A stretch of 64,000 bases of DNA, from positions 66,315 through 130,314 of the forward strand of contig NZ_LMIJ01000028.1 in NCBI RefSeq assembly GCF_001428665.1, given 5' to 3'. Every line of letters starts with the position of its first letter. Position 1 is the stretch's first letter. Positions 33,946-43,520 of this stretch are shown here, piece after piece. This DNA comes from Acidovorax sp. Root219 (lineage in GTDB: Bacteria > Pseudomonadota > Gammaproteobacteria > Burkholderiales > Burkholderiaceae_C). The notes under the pieces were generated by a model. It was not told the DNA's origin and ran no database searches. It saw only the letters and a list, made by a program, of their open reading frames with translations. A program made the position numbers and the translations under genes.

Positions 33946-35489
33946 GCACCAGCCCTGTCTACGCGACGCTGGGTCTGTCGCGCAATCCCTTCCCTCCCAC
34001 ACCGGATGCGGGCTCGTACTTCTTTACGCCCCGATTGGAAGAGGATTTCGCGGAGGTCGCGCATTGCATCGAGGCACGCAAGGGCTTCGTGCTGCTCACG
34101 GGCGAGGTGGGCCTGGGCAAAAGCACCATGGTGCGGCGCCTGCTCGATACGCTCAAGGACAAGAACTGCCGCTCGGCCTTGATCCTGAACACGTTTTTGC
34201 AGGACAGCGCACTGCTCTCGGCCATCCAAAGCGACTTCGGCCTGCCCCCCAGCGACTCGGTGGAGCAGGGCCTCGCCCGGTTGACGGAGTTCCTGATCGC
34301 GCGCCAAAAGGCCGATGAAACCAGCCTGCTGGTGATCGACGATGCGCAGAACCTGAGCGTGCAGTCGCTGGAACTCGTGCGCCTGCTGTGCAACCTCGAA
34401 ACCGGGCAGGAGAAGCTGCTGCAGATCCTGCTGGTAGGCCAGCCCGAGCTGGAGGAGACCCTGGCCACGCCCGAGTTGCGCCAGCTCAAGAGCCGCATCG
34501 TCAAGCATGCCCGCCTGTCGGGCCTGCACAAGGACGAGATGCCCCGGTACTTCGACTTCCGTGTCAATGCCGCCGGGGCGGAAGGGCGCCTGTCCATCGA
34601 GCCCGCCGCCGTGGACATCGTCTACCGCGTCACGCAGGGCAACCTGCGCCAGATCCACCTGGTGCTGGACCGCTGCCTGTACGGCTTGGCCAGCACCCGC
34701 GGCTCGGTGATCACCGACGCGCTGGTGCAGCGCGCAGTGTCGGACATGCCGGCGCTGGGTGATGACGCCGCCACCATCGCTGCCGCCGTGGCACGCCCAC
34801 GCCGCCGCTGGGCCTGGGTTGCTGCCGGCCTGGTGGCCGGAACCACGGCCACCCTGGCGCTGGCCAGTTGGGGGCTGTCTTCTTCCGGCGGCAGTGCACC
34901 GCCGGTGGTCGATGCCGCCCCGAAGAACCCGCTGGCGCCAGTGCCAAAGGCTGCGCCCGAGGCGCCAACGCCGGCTCCCGTCACGCAGATGCCGACGGTG
35001 GCAGAGCCCGCACCTGCCGTAGCCGCATCGGCGGCCGCTGACCCCAGCGCTGCTGCAGCGTCTGCGACCGTGTCCGTGGCCGAAGTTTCTCCCCGCATTG
35101 CTTGCGAAGCCCAGCTCAAGGCCATTGCCACCGCTGACGACGTGCTGCAGGTGCAGCGCCTGCCGCAGCCCCTGGGCGCCAATGCCAATGCGCTCAAGCC
35201 CATGCCCCGTGTTTGCCGTTTTACCGAGGGCAAGGATGCATGGGTGGCGTGGCTGGGCCGCAGCGAGGCGCGCTACATCCTGGCGGCCCAGCAGGCCACG
35301 CGCAACGTGCAGCTCAAGCTCAAGGGCCTGGGTCTGCTCGATCCGCGCGAGCTGGACGACGGCTTTTTCGGCTCCAAGACGGGGGAGGCGCTTGCCCGCT
35401 TCCAGCTGCAACACGGGTTGGCCCCCACGGGCAAACCAGACGAACTGACTTTCTTTATCTTGGAGCAGCAGAATGTATCCGCCCGCTGA
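33942..35489 (+). CDS. ExeA/MshM-type AAA+ ATPase with peptidoglycan-binding domain
   Basis: A 515-residue protein. The N-terminus FGLSRNPF-like stretch (LGLSRNPFPPTPD) is typical of ExeA. The ATPase part (about 20-270) has Walker A GEVGLGKST and Walker B LLVIDDAQNL. A membrane helix near 288-310 (WVAAGLVAGTTATLALASWGL) is followed by an Ala/Pro spacer and a C-terminal peptidoglycan-binding domain (LKGLGLLDPRELDDGFFG ... ALARFQLQHGL). ExeA-type proteins use ATP and peptidoglycan binding to place the secretin. The order MshN then MshM is the reverse of the Vibrio operon. Confidence 0.88.
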   Translation: MSTSPVYATLGLSRNPFPPTPDAGSYFFTPRLEEDFAEVAHCIEARKGFVLLTGEVGLGKSTMVRRLLDTLKDKNCRSALILNTFLQDSALLSAIQSDFGLPPSDSVEQGLARLTEFLIARQKADETSLLVIDDAQNLSVQSLELVRLLCNLETGQEKLLQILLVGQPELEETLATPELRQLKSRIVKHARLSGLHKDEMPRYFDFRVNAAGAEGRLSIEPAAVDIVYRVTQGNLRQIHLVLDRCLYGLASTRGSVITDALVQRAVSDMPALGDDAATIAAAVARPRRRWAWVAAGLVAGTTATLALASWGLSSSGGSAPPVVDAAPKNPLAPVPKAAPEAPTPAPVTQMPTVAEPAPAVAASAAADPSAAAASATVSVAEVSPRIACEAQLKAIATADDVLQVQRLPQPLGANANALKPMPRVCRFTEGKDAWVAWLGRSEARYILAAQQATRNVQLKLKGLGLLDPRELDDGFFGSKTGEALARFQLQHGLAPTGKPDELTFFILEQQNVSAR

Positions 35490-37212
35490 CCCGGTGCTAG
35501 ACGCCGCCCTTTCGCTGCCGCCCGGCACTTCCGTCACCGACCGCCTGGCTGCCCTGCAGGAGAAAAGCCCTTCCCTGGGGGCGGCGCTGGTGAATGCTGG
35601 CGTCGTCTCATCCGTGGCGATCGACTACGTGTTGCAAAAGCAGAAGATCGAGAAGGTGCCCATGGGCAACCTGCTCGTGGAACTGGGCTTTGCCAGTGCC
35701 AACGAGGTGGCCCGCCAACTCGCCGGCCAGCGCGGCCTGCTGTTCGTGAACGCCGCCGAGATGCCCGAGCCCGACCCGGCCGTGGCAGCCGTGTTCAACC
35801 GCTCGCTGTGCCTGACCTACGGTTTTTTGCCGGTGCGGGAGCACGAAGGCCAGATCGAGGTGGTTCTGGGCGATGCCCAGCCCGACGCCGTGCGCGAACT
35901 GGTGCTGCGCAAGCTGGGCAAGTCCTGCCACTTCTTCCAGGGCGAGTTCGACAGCGTGGCGCAGGCCATCCAGCAGCACTACTACTTTGCCGACAACCCG
36001 CCCACCCGCCTGGTCGAGAGCGAGGTGCGCAAGCTCGAAGCTGACATCGACCGTGCCTACAGCCCGGCGCGCCTGCTTGAACACATGCTTCACCTGGCCG
36101 TGCGCGAACGCGCCACCGACATCCACCTGGCGCCCACGGCGCGCAGCCGCTCGGTTCTGCTGCGGGTGGACGGCGTGCTGCGCCCGGTGTTCGCCCTGTC
36201 GCCCGCACTCGACCGCCTGGTGGTCTACGTCAAGCTGCAGGCCGACATGGACGCCAGCGAGCAGCGCCTGCCGCAGGACGGCAGCTTCACCGCGCAGGTG
36301 ATGGAGCACAACTACACGATCCGCGTGTCTACGCTTATCTCCGAATTCGGCGAGCGCATGGTGCTGCGCCTGCTGCCTGAGCGCAGCAGCCTGGACAAGC
36401 TGGCCGATCTGGGCTTTCTGCAGGAAGACGTGACCGTGATGGCCAAGGCCTTTGCCAAGCCGCACGGTCTGATCCTGATCACCGGCCCCACGGGTTCCGG
36501 CAAGAGCACCACGCTGCATGCCGCCCTGCGCATGCAGCCGCTGATCGAGCGCAACGTGCTCACCGTGGAAGACCCGGTGGAGTACCGCGTGCCCGTGGCC
36601 TGCCAGACCGAGGTGAACCGCCGCGCGGGCTACGAGTTCGCCAACGCCATGCGCCACTTTCTGCGGCATGACCCCGACATCATCCTGGTGGGTGAAATCC
36701 GCGACTCCGAGACCGCGCGTGCCGCGCTCGACGCTTCGTCCACCGGCCACCTGGTGCTCTCCACCCTGCACGTGGGCAGCATCTTCGGTGTCATGCCCCG
36801 GCTCAAGCTGCTGGGTGTGGACACCGAAACCATTGCCGAAAACCTGGTGGCGGTGATCAACCAGCGCCTGGTGCGCCGCATATGCCCGCACTGTGCCAAG
36901 CCGCGCCTGGCGACTGAGGATGAACGCCGCTGGCTGGGCCTGACCAACCCCGACTCGACGCCGCAGGTGTTCCACGGCGCGGGCTGCCACCACTGCCGCG
37001 ACACCGGCTACCTGGGCCGGTTGCCGGTGTACGAGATGCTGGTCGTCAACCGCGACCTGGCCGACGCCATCGCCTCCGACGCCACGCGTGCGGAAATCCG
37101 CCAGCGCGCCATGGGCGCCGGCATGCGCCCCATCCTGACCCTGGCGCGCAACCGCGTGCTGGCGGGGGAGACCACCATGGAAGAGATCCTGCGCACGGTG
37201 GGCGAGGACTGA
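35473..37212 (+). CDS. GspE/PulE-type assembly ATPase (MshE-like)
   Basis: A 579-residue hexameric secretion ATPase. Residues about 1-150 form the N1/MshEN region that in related proteins can bind c-di-GMP. The core has the Asp box (ERATDIHLAPTA), Walker A GPTGSGKSTTLH, VEDPVEY, Walker B DIILVGEIRD and the His box (GHLVLSTLHV). A tetracysteine zinc site follows (CPHC ... CHHC). It polymerises pilins by driving the GspF-like platform. It starts 17 bases inside the ATPase gene upstream with GGAG as SD. Confidence 0.94.
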   Translation: MYPPADPVLDAALSLPPGTSVTDRLAALQEKSPSLGAALVNAGVVSSVAIDYVLQKQKIEKVPMGNLLVELGFASANEVARQLAGQRGLLFVNAAEMPEPDPAVAAVFNRSLCLTYGFLPVREHEGQIEVVLGDAQPDAVRELVLRKLGKSCHFFQGEFDSVAQAIQQHYYFADNPPTRLVESEVRKLEADIDRAYSPARLLEHMLHLAVRERATDIHLAPTARSRSVLLRVDGVLRPVFALSPALDRLVVYVKLQADMDASEQRLPQDGSFTAQVMEHNYTIRVSTLISEFGERMVLRLLPERSSLDKLADLGFLQEDVTVMAKAFAKPHGLILITGPTGSGKSTTLHAALRMQPLIERNVLTVEDPVEYRVPVACQTEVNRRAGYEFANAMRHFLRHDPDIILVGEIRDSETARAALDASSTGHLVLSTLHVGSIFGVMPRLKLLGVDTETIAENLVAVINQRLVRRICPHCAKPRLATEDERRWLGLTNPDSTPQVFHGAGCHHCRDTGYLGRLPVYEMLVVNRDLADAIASDATRAEIRQRAMGAGMRPILTLARNRVLAGETTMEEILRTVGED

Positions 37213-37234
37213 CCCGTTTCGGCGGACACCACCC

Positions 37235-38512
37235 ATGGCCTCATCCCTCAATACCTACTACTACCGGGTGCTGCTGCCGCATGGCGGCGTGCGCTCGGGC
37301 CTGCTGCGCCTGGCGGTCAAGCGCGAGGTGTCGGTGCGCATGCGCATCGAATCGGACACCGATGGCACGGTGCTCAGCCTGTTCCGCTTTCCTGCCTGGC
37401 TGGCCTTCTTTTCCGAGATCCTCATGCACGTGTTTCGCCGCCAGGTGCGCGGCGAAGACCTGGCGGGCTTCCTGCGCGACATGGGCCTCATGATGCGTGC
37501 CGGCGTGCCTGCGCTCGATGCGCTGCAGACCCTGGTGGACGAAAGCGACACCAGCGAGAACCGCGCCATGGCCTACGTGGCCCGCAACATGCTTGACGAC
37601 CTGAACGCGGGCGTGGGCATGACGGAGGCCTTCAACCGCCACCCCGACGTGTTCCCCGAGACCGTGCGCAACCTGGTCTCCATCGGCGACCAGACGGGTA
37701 CGCTCGACCGCATGCTGGGCGAGGCGGCAGAGCACGTGGAACGCATGATCAACATCAAGCGCGACATCAAGACCGCGCTGATCTACCCGGCCTTCGTGTT
37801 CGCCACCATCATCGGCGTGGCGATCTTCTGGATCTACTACGTGGTGCCCAACATGGCCCGGCTGTTCAAGCAGATGCAGGCCAAGCTGCCGCCCATTACC
37901 GAAGGCCTGGTCTCGTTCGCCAACATGCTCTCGACCCACCTGCCCTGGGTGTTGCTCGTCGTCGCCGTGGTCGCCATCACGGGTACCGTGCTGTTCAAAC
38001 GCTCGGAAAGCTTTCAGCTGGCCACCTACAACCTGCTGCACCGCCTGCCGATCTCGCGCACGCTGCTGGTGTCCTCGGGCATGGCACACATGACGGAGCA
38101 CCTGTCCATCCTGGTGCGTGCAGGGGTAGACCTGGTGTCCAGCCTGCGCATCCTGGGTCGCGCCACCAAGAACCGCTACTACCGTACCCGCCTGATCCAG
38201 GTGGCCGAATCGGTGTCGCGTGGTGAATCGGTGTCTTCCTCCATGCGCCGTGTGGGCGGCTTCCCGGCCATGGCGGTGCGCATGATCTCGGTGGGCGAGG
38301 AGTCCGGCAGCCTGGACCAGCAACTGGCCCACCTGGCCGGAGACTACCGCAAGCGCCTGGAAGTAGTAGTCCAGTCGCTGGCCGAAATCCTGAAGCCGGT
38401 GATCATCCTGATCGCCGGCGGTCTGTTCCTGTTCCTCATCGTGGCGCTGCTGCTGCCGGTGTACGACCTGGTGCGGCAGTCGGTCGGGCATACGCTGGGA
38501 GGCGGGCAATGA
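37235..38512 (+). CDS. GspF/PilC-type inner-membrane platform protein (MshG-like)
   Basis: A 425-residue protein. After about 60 residues of N-terminal cytoplasmic domain come two T2SSF repeats. Repeat 1 has FLRDMGLMMRAGVPALDAL and SIGDQTGTLDRML, then a membrane helix (IYPAFVFATIIGVAIFWIYYVV). A second helix lies near 235. Repeat 2 has LSILVRAGVDLVSSLRIL and SVGEESGSLDQQL, then the last helix (IILIAGGLFLFLIVALLLPVY). It couples the ATPase to pilin insertion. It begins 22 bases after the ATPase gene. Confidence 0.94.
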   Translation: MASSLNTYYYRVLLPHGGVRSGLLRLAVKREVSVRMRIESDTDGTVLSLFRFPAWLAFFSEILMHVFRRQVRGEDLAGFLRDMGLMMRAGVPALDALQTLVDESDTSENRAMAYVARNMLDDLNAGVGMTEAFNRHPDVFPETVRNLVSIGDQTGTLDRMLGEAAEHVERMINIKRDIKTALIYPAFVFATIIGVAIFWIYYVVPNMARLFKQMQAKLPPITEGLVSFANMLSTHLPWVLLVVAVVAITGTVLFKRSESFQLATYNLLHRLPISRTLLVSSGMAHMTEHLSILVRAGVDLVSSLRILGRATKNRYYRTRLIQVAESVSRGESVSSSMRRVGGFPAMAVRMISVGEESGSLDQQLAHLAGDYRKRLEVVVQSLAEILKPVIILIAGGLFLFLIVALLLPVYDLVRQSVGHTLGGGQ

Positions 38513-38627
38513 AGGCTGAAAGCCTTTTCGCCTCTGACACGGCGTTTTGCAGTGTGCTGCGGGCGTGTGAATCGCTTGCTTCATGCCGCCTTGCTGGCGT
38601 GGGTGTGAAAATTGGGACGGAGCAATG

Positions 38628-39248
38628 ATGCGCAAGGGTGTTTTGATCGGCGGTGCCGCTGGCCTGCTCGTGCTGGCGCTGGTATTCGCCGTAGGCGTGT
38701 GGACTGGGAGCTCGGGCGCGCCCGAGCCGGTAGCTGTTGGTGCGGCAGGCGCGGCGGTATCGCCCGCAGCAACCCTTCCTGGTGTGAAGGAACAAGGCCG
38801 GGATCTGGCGATGGCTGGCGCGCCCGCTTCCCAAGCGCCGGGGCAGGCTGCAAGTGCGGTTGTGGCACCGGCCTCCGGCATGAATTCGCAGGAGCGCCGC
38901 AGGCGCCTGACTGAGGTGCGCGCTCGCTTTGCGACGCTGACGGCACAGGGGCCTGACGCCTCGCCCACCGAAGTGATTGCAGCGCTCAACGAACTGGAGT
39001 CCCTGTCGCAGGGTGAGCTGGATCCGCGCTATTTTCAGGCATTGCGGGTGATGCTGGAAGGCAGTGCCAAGGTCCAGTCGCTCAACCGCGAACTGAAGAC
39101 CATCTCCAACAGCCTGGACCCCAAAGACGTGGCCCGGCGTCGCGTCATTCTTGAAGAATTGCCCCGCGTCAGCGAAGCCATGAGCGTTGCTGCCGCCAAT
39201 GTGCAGACCTATGCGCGCCGGGCCACGCCCGCAGGGAAGGCGCAATGA
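38628..39248 (+). CDS. Single-helix membrane protein of the pilus cluster (MshF-like position)
   Basis: A 206-residue protein: N-terminal membrane helix (GVLIGGAAGLLVLALVFAVGVW), Ala/Pro-rich spacer, then a helical domain (ERRRRLTEVRARFATL, EVIAALNELESLS). The second ATG (38628) is preferred over 38625 because GGAG lies 5 bases upstream. It sits where mshF lies in Vibrio, between platform and minor pilins, and overlaps the next gene by 4 bases. No recognisable family; a role in assembly is inferred from position. Confidence 0.65.
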   Translation: MRKGVLIGGAAGLLVLALVFAVGVWTGSSGAPEPVAVGAAGAAVSPAATLPGVKEQGRDLAMAGAPASQAPGQAASAVVAPASGMNSQERRRRLTEVRARFATLTAQGPDASPTEVIAALNELESLSQGELDPRYFQALRVMLEGSAKVQSLNRELKTISNSLDPKDVARRRVILEELPRVSEAMSVAAANVQTYARRATPAGKAQ

Positions 39249-40057
39249 CCTGTGCCGCACTCCGCAGCAACCTCCCCGCGCAACGTGCTGCGCAGGCGGG
39301 CTTCACCATGGTGGAGCTTGCTGTTGCGCTGGTGGTGGCGGGGCTGATGTCTTGGGCTGCGTTCAGCGGGTACGAAACCGTGACAGCGCAGCAGCAGATC
39401 GAACGGGGCCGGGCCGAAGCACAACAGCTGCAATCCATCGTCCGCGCTTTTGCGCTGCGCCATGGGCGGCTTCCATGCCCTGACAGCAGCGTTGCGGGCA
39501 CCGGCTACGAGGCACTGACCGCAGGGGTCTGCACCACAGGTACGCAGGTCGGCTGGTTCCCCTATGTGAGCGTGGGGCTGGAGCTTCCGGTGCCGCTGTT
39601 GCGTGCGCGCTATTCGGTGTTCCGTGACCCCAATGTCGTGGATACCGCTGATGCAGACCTTGCCTTGGTGAAGGAGCGGACCGGGGACCCTGTGCCTGAT
39701 CCTTCCAACCCCAATGCCAGTGCCAGTCCCAACTACCGTGATACCACGGACCTGATTGCGGCATTGAACACGGCATCCAGGAAAACGGCGGCAACGGCCA
39801 GAACCTACCTCACCGGAGATGGCGGGCCCGCTGGCGCCATTGACTGCGCTGGCAACCTGGTCATGGTTGCGGCCTACTGGGTGATCGTTCCGCTGGATGA
39901 CAAGGACAACGATGGGAGCCGATTCGATGCCCCCCATGTGCCTGTCAGCACTTGTGCTGCAAGCCCCTCGGCGCCCCTGCGCTTCGGTTCCGACGATGTG
40001 GTCGTGGCCGAGTCCCCGGCCCAACTCGCCGGCTGGCTGCGCAAAAGTCTGCCGTAA
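39245..40057 (+). CDS. Minor prepilin, family B member 1
   Basis: A 270-residue prepilin with leader MTCAALRSNLPAQRAAQAG, then FTMVELAVALVVAGLMSWAA (Glu+5 present). The globular part carries the family-B landmarks: RLPCPDSS near residue 77, an aspartate-rich loop DDKDNDGSRFD near 218, and the ending DDVVVAESPAQLAGWLRKSLP. It stops where its three longer paralogues go on into hydrophobic C-terminal regions, so it represents the basic form of the family. Likely part of the priming or tip complex. Confidence 0.88.
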   Translation: MTCAALRSNLPAQRAAQAGFTMVELAVALVVAGLMSWAAFSGYETVTAQQQIERGRAEAQQLQSIVRAFALRHGRLPCPDSSVAGTGYEALTAGVCTTGTQVGWFPYVSVGLELPVPLLRARYSVFRDPNVVDTADADLALVKERTGDPVPDPSNPNASASPNYRDTTDLIAALNTASRKTAATARTYLTGDGGPAGAIDCAGNLVMVAAYWVIVPLDDKDNDGSRFDAPHVPVSTCAASPSAPLRFGSDDVVVAESPAQLAGWLRKSLP

Positions 40058-40080
40058 CGGCGTTTGCCTAGATATCTCCC

Positions 40081-42291
40081 ATGCTGACAAACCATTCCAA
40101 TGCCCACCGCGCACGCAGAGCGCCCGGCCGCTCACGCGGGTTCGGCCTCGTGCAGGTGCTGCTGCTGATCTCCGTGATGGCAGGCCTTGCAACCATTGGC
40201 TACCTGCAGTGGCGCGAACGCTCGGCCGTGAACACCGCCCGCCAGGAACGCCAGGCCCTTTCGCAAGCAGACCGGGCCCTCATTGCATACGTCACGGTGG
40301 CCGGAAGCCTGCCTTGCCCTGACATCGACCGCGATGGTGTGGCGGACTGTGGCGCCGGCAACCAAAGTGGATGGTTGCCAACGGTCACCATGGCCCTGGC
40401 GGGTGTCGATGCCGGTGTGGATGTGGGCCAGTTGCGCTACCTCGTGCAGCGTGGGACGGGCACGAACAGCCTGACGGTGCTGGACGACTCCTGGAGGCCG
40501 CTGGAGTATGACGAAACCGGTCGCACTTTCGCCACCATGCGCGAGACCACTGCCACGGGCGGCACCTACACGGCCAACGTCCTTACGCTGCCGGACTTCT
40601 GCCAGCGGCTGGACGCAGGGCGGGCCATCGCTCCAGCTGCCGGCATGGCGGAGGTGAACGCGACACCTGTCAGGACCGTGGCCTATGCGCTCGTGCATCC
40701 GGGCAATGGGGACGCCAATGGCGACGGCAACCTGTTTGATGGAGCCAACACCGGGAGCGACAGCATGGTCGAAGACCCGGGCCGCCGGCCGGTGCTGGCG
40801 CTCTACAACGACATCGTGCTGGAGCGTTCACATGCCAGTCTCCTGTCCGCATTCCATTGCCACCCGTTGATCGACTCCATCAACACCATGGCCCTGGGGG
40901 TGGATGTGATTGAGCAGGTGCATGGCATGCGTACGGACAATATCGCCTCTGCCAAGGAGGCCGTGGCATTTGCCGCGCTGGGCGCCGCCATCACCGCCGT
41001 CGAAACCGGTGCATTGGTTCTGGAAACCATCTCGGATGCCGCCAATACCGTTGTCGACACGGTGACTTGTGCTGCCTCGCTGGGCTTGGCCGTCAACGCC
41101 TGTGCCGCCATCGGCATCCACGCGACTGCGACCGCATTGTCGGGAGGGGTCATATACCTCAACATTGCTTCCATCGCCGCAAACGTTGTGGCCGCTGTGA
41201 TGGCCGGAAACGCGCTGGCCTTGGCCGATGGCAGTGCCGATCTGAGCGCGGTGTGCCCCACCATCGACCTCAGCTCTTCGGTCAATGCGGCCAAGACCGA
41301 GTGGGACAATGCCATCGCAGCCAGGCAAGCAAAACAGGCTGCGGTCACGAGCAAAACCAATGACGTGAACAACGCTGACACCAACAGGACCAATGCCATC
41401 AACCTGTTGATCGCGTATGTGAGAGCGGGCGCCACTTCCACGAACATCGATGACAGGGTGGCGACCCTGCAGACGGCTGCCACCACCTGGAACGACTACA
41501 CGGCGGCCAAAACCAACGCGGACTACCGGATCGCGGACTACCAGGCTGCGGTGACCTCCTGGAGCGGTGAAGTCACGTCCTACGGGAACATGATCACCAA
41601 CAGAACAGCATTGCTTGCCCAGCTCAATACGGACATCGCCTCGCTGAATGCGCAGATTGCTGTTGCGACCGATCCCGTTGCCAAGGCGGCGCTGCAAAAG
41701 ACCATGCTGGAGAAGACCTCGCAGCGCACGCTGCTCAATGACCCCGTGGCGCTGCAGGCAGAGTACGACAAGGCCGTGACTGAGCGCAACAACGCCCAGA
41801 CCAACCTTGCGACCGCCCAGAGCGATCTGGCCGCCGCGCAGGCCAACCTGGGGCCTGCGGCCACGGCTTTCCAAACAGCCTACAACGCTTTGGTTGACGC
41901 CGGACCCTACCGGCGCTTCAACGGAGCCACTGAAATCCAGCCGGGTTGCTCTTTGAGCAATGGACTGTGCCCCTTGGGGCCTGTCAACACTTCCTCCAAT
42001 GTGCTGGCTGGTGTCGTGGATCTGTTTGGTGGATCCAGGACCAGCCCTGACCCGAACGCGAAATTCCTTTTGCCCATCAGGCTGCGCAAGGAACTCGCGA
42101 TTCTGCAAAGCGAGCTGACAGTGGCCCAGAAGCGGGAAACGGATGCCCAAGCCATCTATCAGCAGCTCAAGACCCAGCAGGACAACCCGCCACCTTGCAA
42201 CATCACCAACAATGGGGCCGTTACGCCCATGCCGATCGAACGGGCCATGGAAATCCTCCTGCGCGCCGACCAGAAGGGAGGCATCCGATGA
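40081..42291 (+). CDS. Very large minor pseudopilin lacking Glu+5, family B member 2
   Basis: A 736-residue protein. After the basic leader RSRG comes FGLVQVLLLISVMAGLATIG, a class III signal in which Glu+5 is Gln. Family-B landmarks follow: SLPCPDIDRDGVADCG (near 77), DANGDGNLFDG (211-221), YNDIVLERSHASLLSAFHC. Residues about 287-386 are Ala/Val/Gly-rich and hydrophobic (SAKEAVAFAALGAAITAVE, LSGGVIYLNIASIAANVVAA). About 400-610 is Ala/Asn/Gln-rich helix, partly heptad-like. The C-terminus has more coil. Loss of Glu+5 and large size recall GspK, the tip pseudopilin of type II secretion. It is probably the tip subunit. Confidence 0.85.
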   Translation: MLTNHSNAHRARRAPGRSRGFGLVQVLLLISVMAGLATIGYLQWRERSAVNTARQERQALSQADRALIAYVTVAGSLPCPDIDRDGVADCGAGNQSGWLPTVTMALAGVDAGVDVGQLRYLVQRGTGTNSLTVLDDSWRPLEYDETGRTFATMRETTATGGTYTANVLTLPDFCQRLDAGRAIAPAAGMAEVNATPVRTVAYALVHPGNGDANGDGNLFDGANTGSDSMVEDPGRRPVLALYNDIVLERSHASLLSAFHCHPLIDSINTMALGVDVIEQVHGMRTDNIASAKEAVAFAALGAAITAVETGALVLETISDAANTVVDTVTCAASLGLAVNACAAIGIHATATALSGGVIYLNIASIAANVVAAVMAGNALALADGSADLSAVCPTIDLSSSVNAAKTEWDNAIAARQAKQAAVTSKTNDVNNADTNRTNAINLLIAYVRAGATSTNIDDRVATLQTAATTWNDYTAAKTNADYRIADYQAAVTSWSGEVTSYGNMITNRTALLAQLNTDIASLNAQIAVATDPVAKAALQKTMLEKTSQRTLLNDPVALQAEYDKAVTERNNAQTNLATAQSDLAAAQANLGPAATAFQTAYNALVDAGPYRRFNGATEIQPGCSLSNGLCPLGPVNTSSNVLAGVVDLFGGSRTSPDPNAKFLLPIRLRKELAILQSELTVAQKRETDAQAIYQQLKTQQDNPPPCNITNNGAVTPMPIERAMEILLRADQKGGIR

Positions 42292-43520
42292 AGCGCTTTC
42301 TTCTGCACCGGGAGCGCGGCCTGTCCTTGGTGGAACTGGCCGTGGCGATGGCCGTCATCGGTATTCTTGGCGTGCTGGTGTGGCGCTGGGTCGTTTCCAC
42401 GCGTGAGCCTCTGCAGCGGCCCGCCATGCTGGCCCAGCTGGCGGAAGCCCAGTCGGCCGTGGAAGGTTTCGTGCTTGCCAACAGCACCATGCCGTGCCCT
42501 GCTTCAGATGCCCAGGGGGTCCAGGCCTGCGGCGATGCCGACGCGGTGTTCCTGCCGTGGCGTACCCTGGGCCTGGGCAGCCAATTCAACCAGATCCACT
42601 ACGGCGTCAACCGCGGTGGGTCCATGGACCTGGCGCTCAATACCGCGACCGCCCCAAAACTGGCTTCCCCGGACTTGTATATCGAGTTCACCGGCCTTGC
42701 TGTGCCCGCGCACCAGACGGGGCTTACACCGAGCGCAGGTGTGACCTCCGCCTTGGCGAATGCGACCAGTGCCATTGGCAGGGCAAAAAATACCCGCCGC
42801 GCCGTGTTCAACGGCCTGGACTGGTGCGCCGTGCTGCGCCAGTATGCTGCCAACCCCACGGCGACAGGTGCGCTGTCTGCGGGGAATGCAACGGATTCCA
42901 TTCCCGTGGCTTACGTCCTCGTGCACCCCGGTGAGAACAACCGTTTTGATGGCAACAATGCCGCAGGCGCCAATCCTGCGTGGAAATTCGATTTTCCAGG
43001 CCGCCCCCAGACCCACGATTTCGACGATCTGAGCCTGGCGGTCGGTCCATCCGACCTGAGCGCACGCATTGGATGCGCGGCCCGCCTGAGTGAAATGCAG
43101 GCGGCGGCGCAGGGGGCCTATGCCGCTTACGACACTGCACGGGTGATGCAGGAGTATTGGTCCCTGCGATTGTTCGACATCACAGCATCAGAGTCTGCCG
43201 TTCAAAGCGCAGAGACGGGTGTGGCGGTTGCCGCGATGGGCTTGGCACTTGCGACGGCCGGGGGGGTGCTGAGCATTGCGTCGGCCGCGAACACCGAGGG
43301 GGTGACCGCCTTTACCGTTGCGATTGCCGCCGTGAACCTGGGCGCATCGATTGCTGAAACCGTGCTTGCGGCCCAAGCGCTTGACGAAGCGAAGGCAGCG
43401 CTGGAGGTCTCGCGGCAAAAGCGCCTCGCCGCGGACACCTACGCCATCCAGGTCTACGAGTCGTTCACGAATGCCCTCACCGATGCCATCAATCTGGACG
43501 AGAAAGGGCTCAATCCATGA
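42288..43520 (+). CDS. Minor prepilin with hydrophobic C-terminus, family B member 3
   Basis: A 410-residue prepilin with a short leader (MKRFLLHRERG) before LSLVELAVAMAVIGILGVLV; position +1 is Leu, +5 Glu. Landmarks: TMPCPASDAQGVQACGDAD, FLPWRTLGLG, a weak loop GENNRFDGNN near 214, and DDLSLAVGPSDLSARIGC. Residues about 300-370 are a long Ala/Gly/Val-rich stretch (GVAVAAMGLALATAGGVLS, AVNLGASIAETVLAAQAL), followed by an amphipathic helix. Overlaps of 4 bases at both ends show tight coupling to its paralogues. Confidence 0.86.
   Translation: MKRFLLHRERGLSLVELAVAMAVIGILGVLVWRWVVSTREPLQRPAMLAQLAEAQSAVEGFVLANSTMPCPASDAQGVQACGDADAVFLPWRTLGLGSQFNQIHYGVNRGGSMDLALNTATAPKLASPDLYIEFTGLAVPAHQTGLTPSAGVTSALANATSAIGRAKNTRRAVFNGLDWCAVLRQYAANPTATGALSAGNATDSIPVAYVLVHPGENNRFDGNNAAGANPAWKFDFPGRPQTHDFDDLSLAVGPSDLSARIGCAARLSEMQAAAQGAYAAYDTARVMQEYWSLRLFDITASESAVQSAETGVAVAAMGLALATAGGVLSIASAANTEGVTAFTVAIAAVNLGASIAETVLAAQALDEAKAALEVSRQKRLAADTYAIQVYESFTNALTDAINLDEKGLNP

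Noticed and set aside
32928..35537. A minus-strand frame of about 870 codons opposite the MshN-like and ExeA-like genes.
   Set aside because: Low-complexity Ala/Gly/Thr composition and perfect overlap with well-supported genes show that it is a shadow frame.
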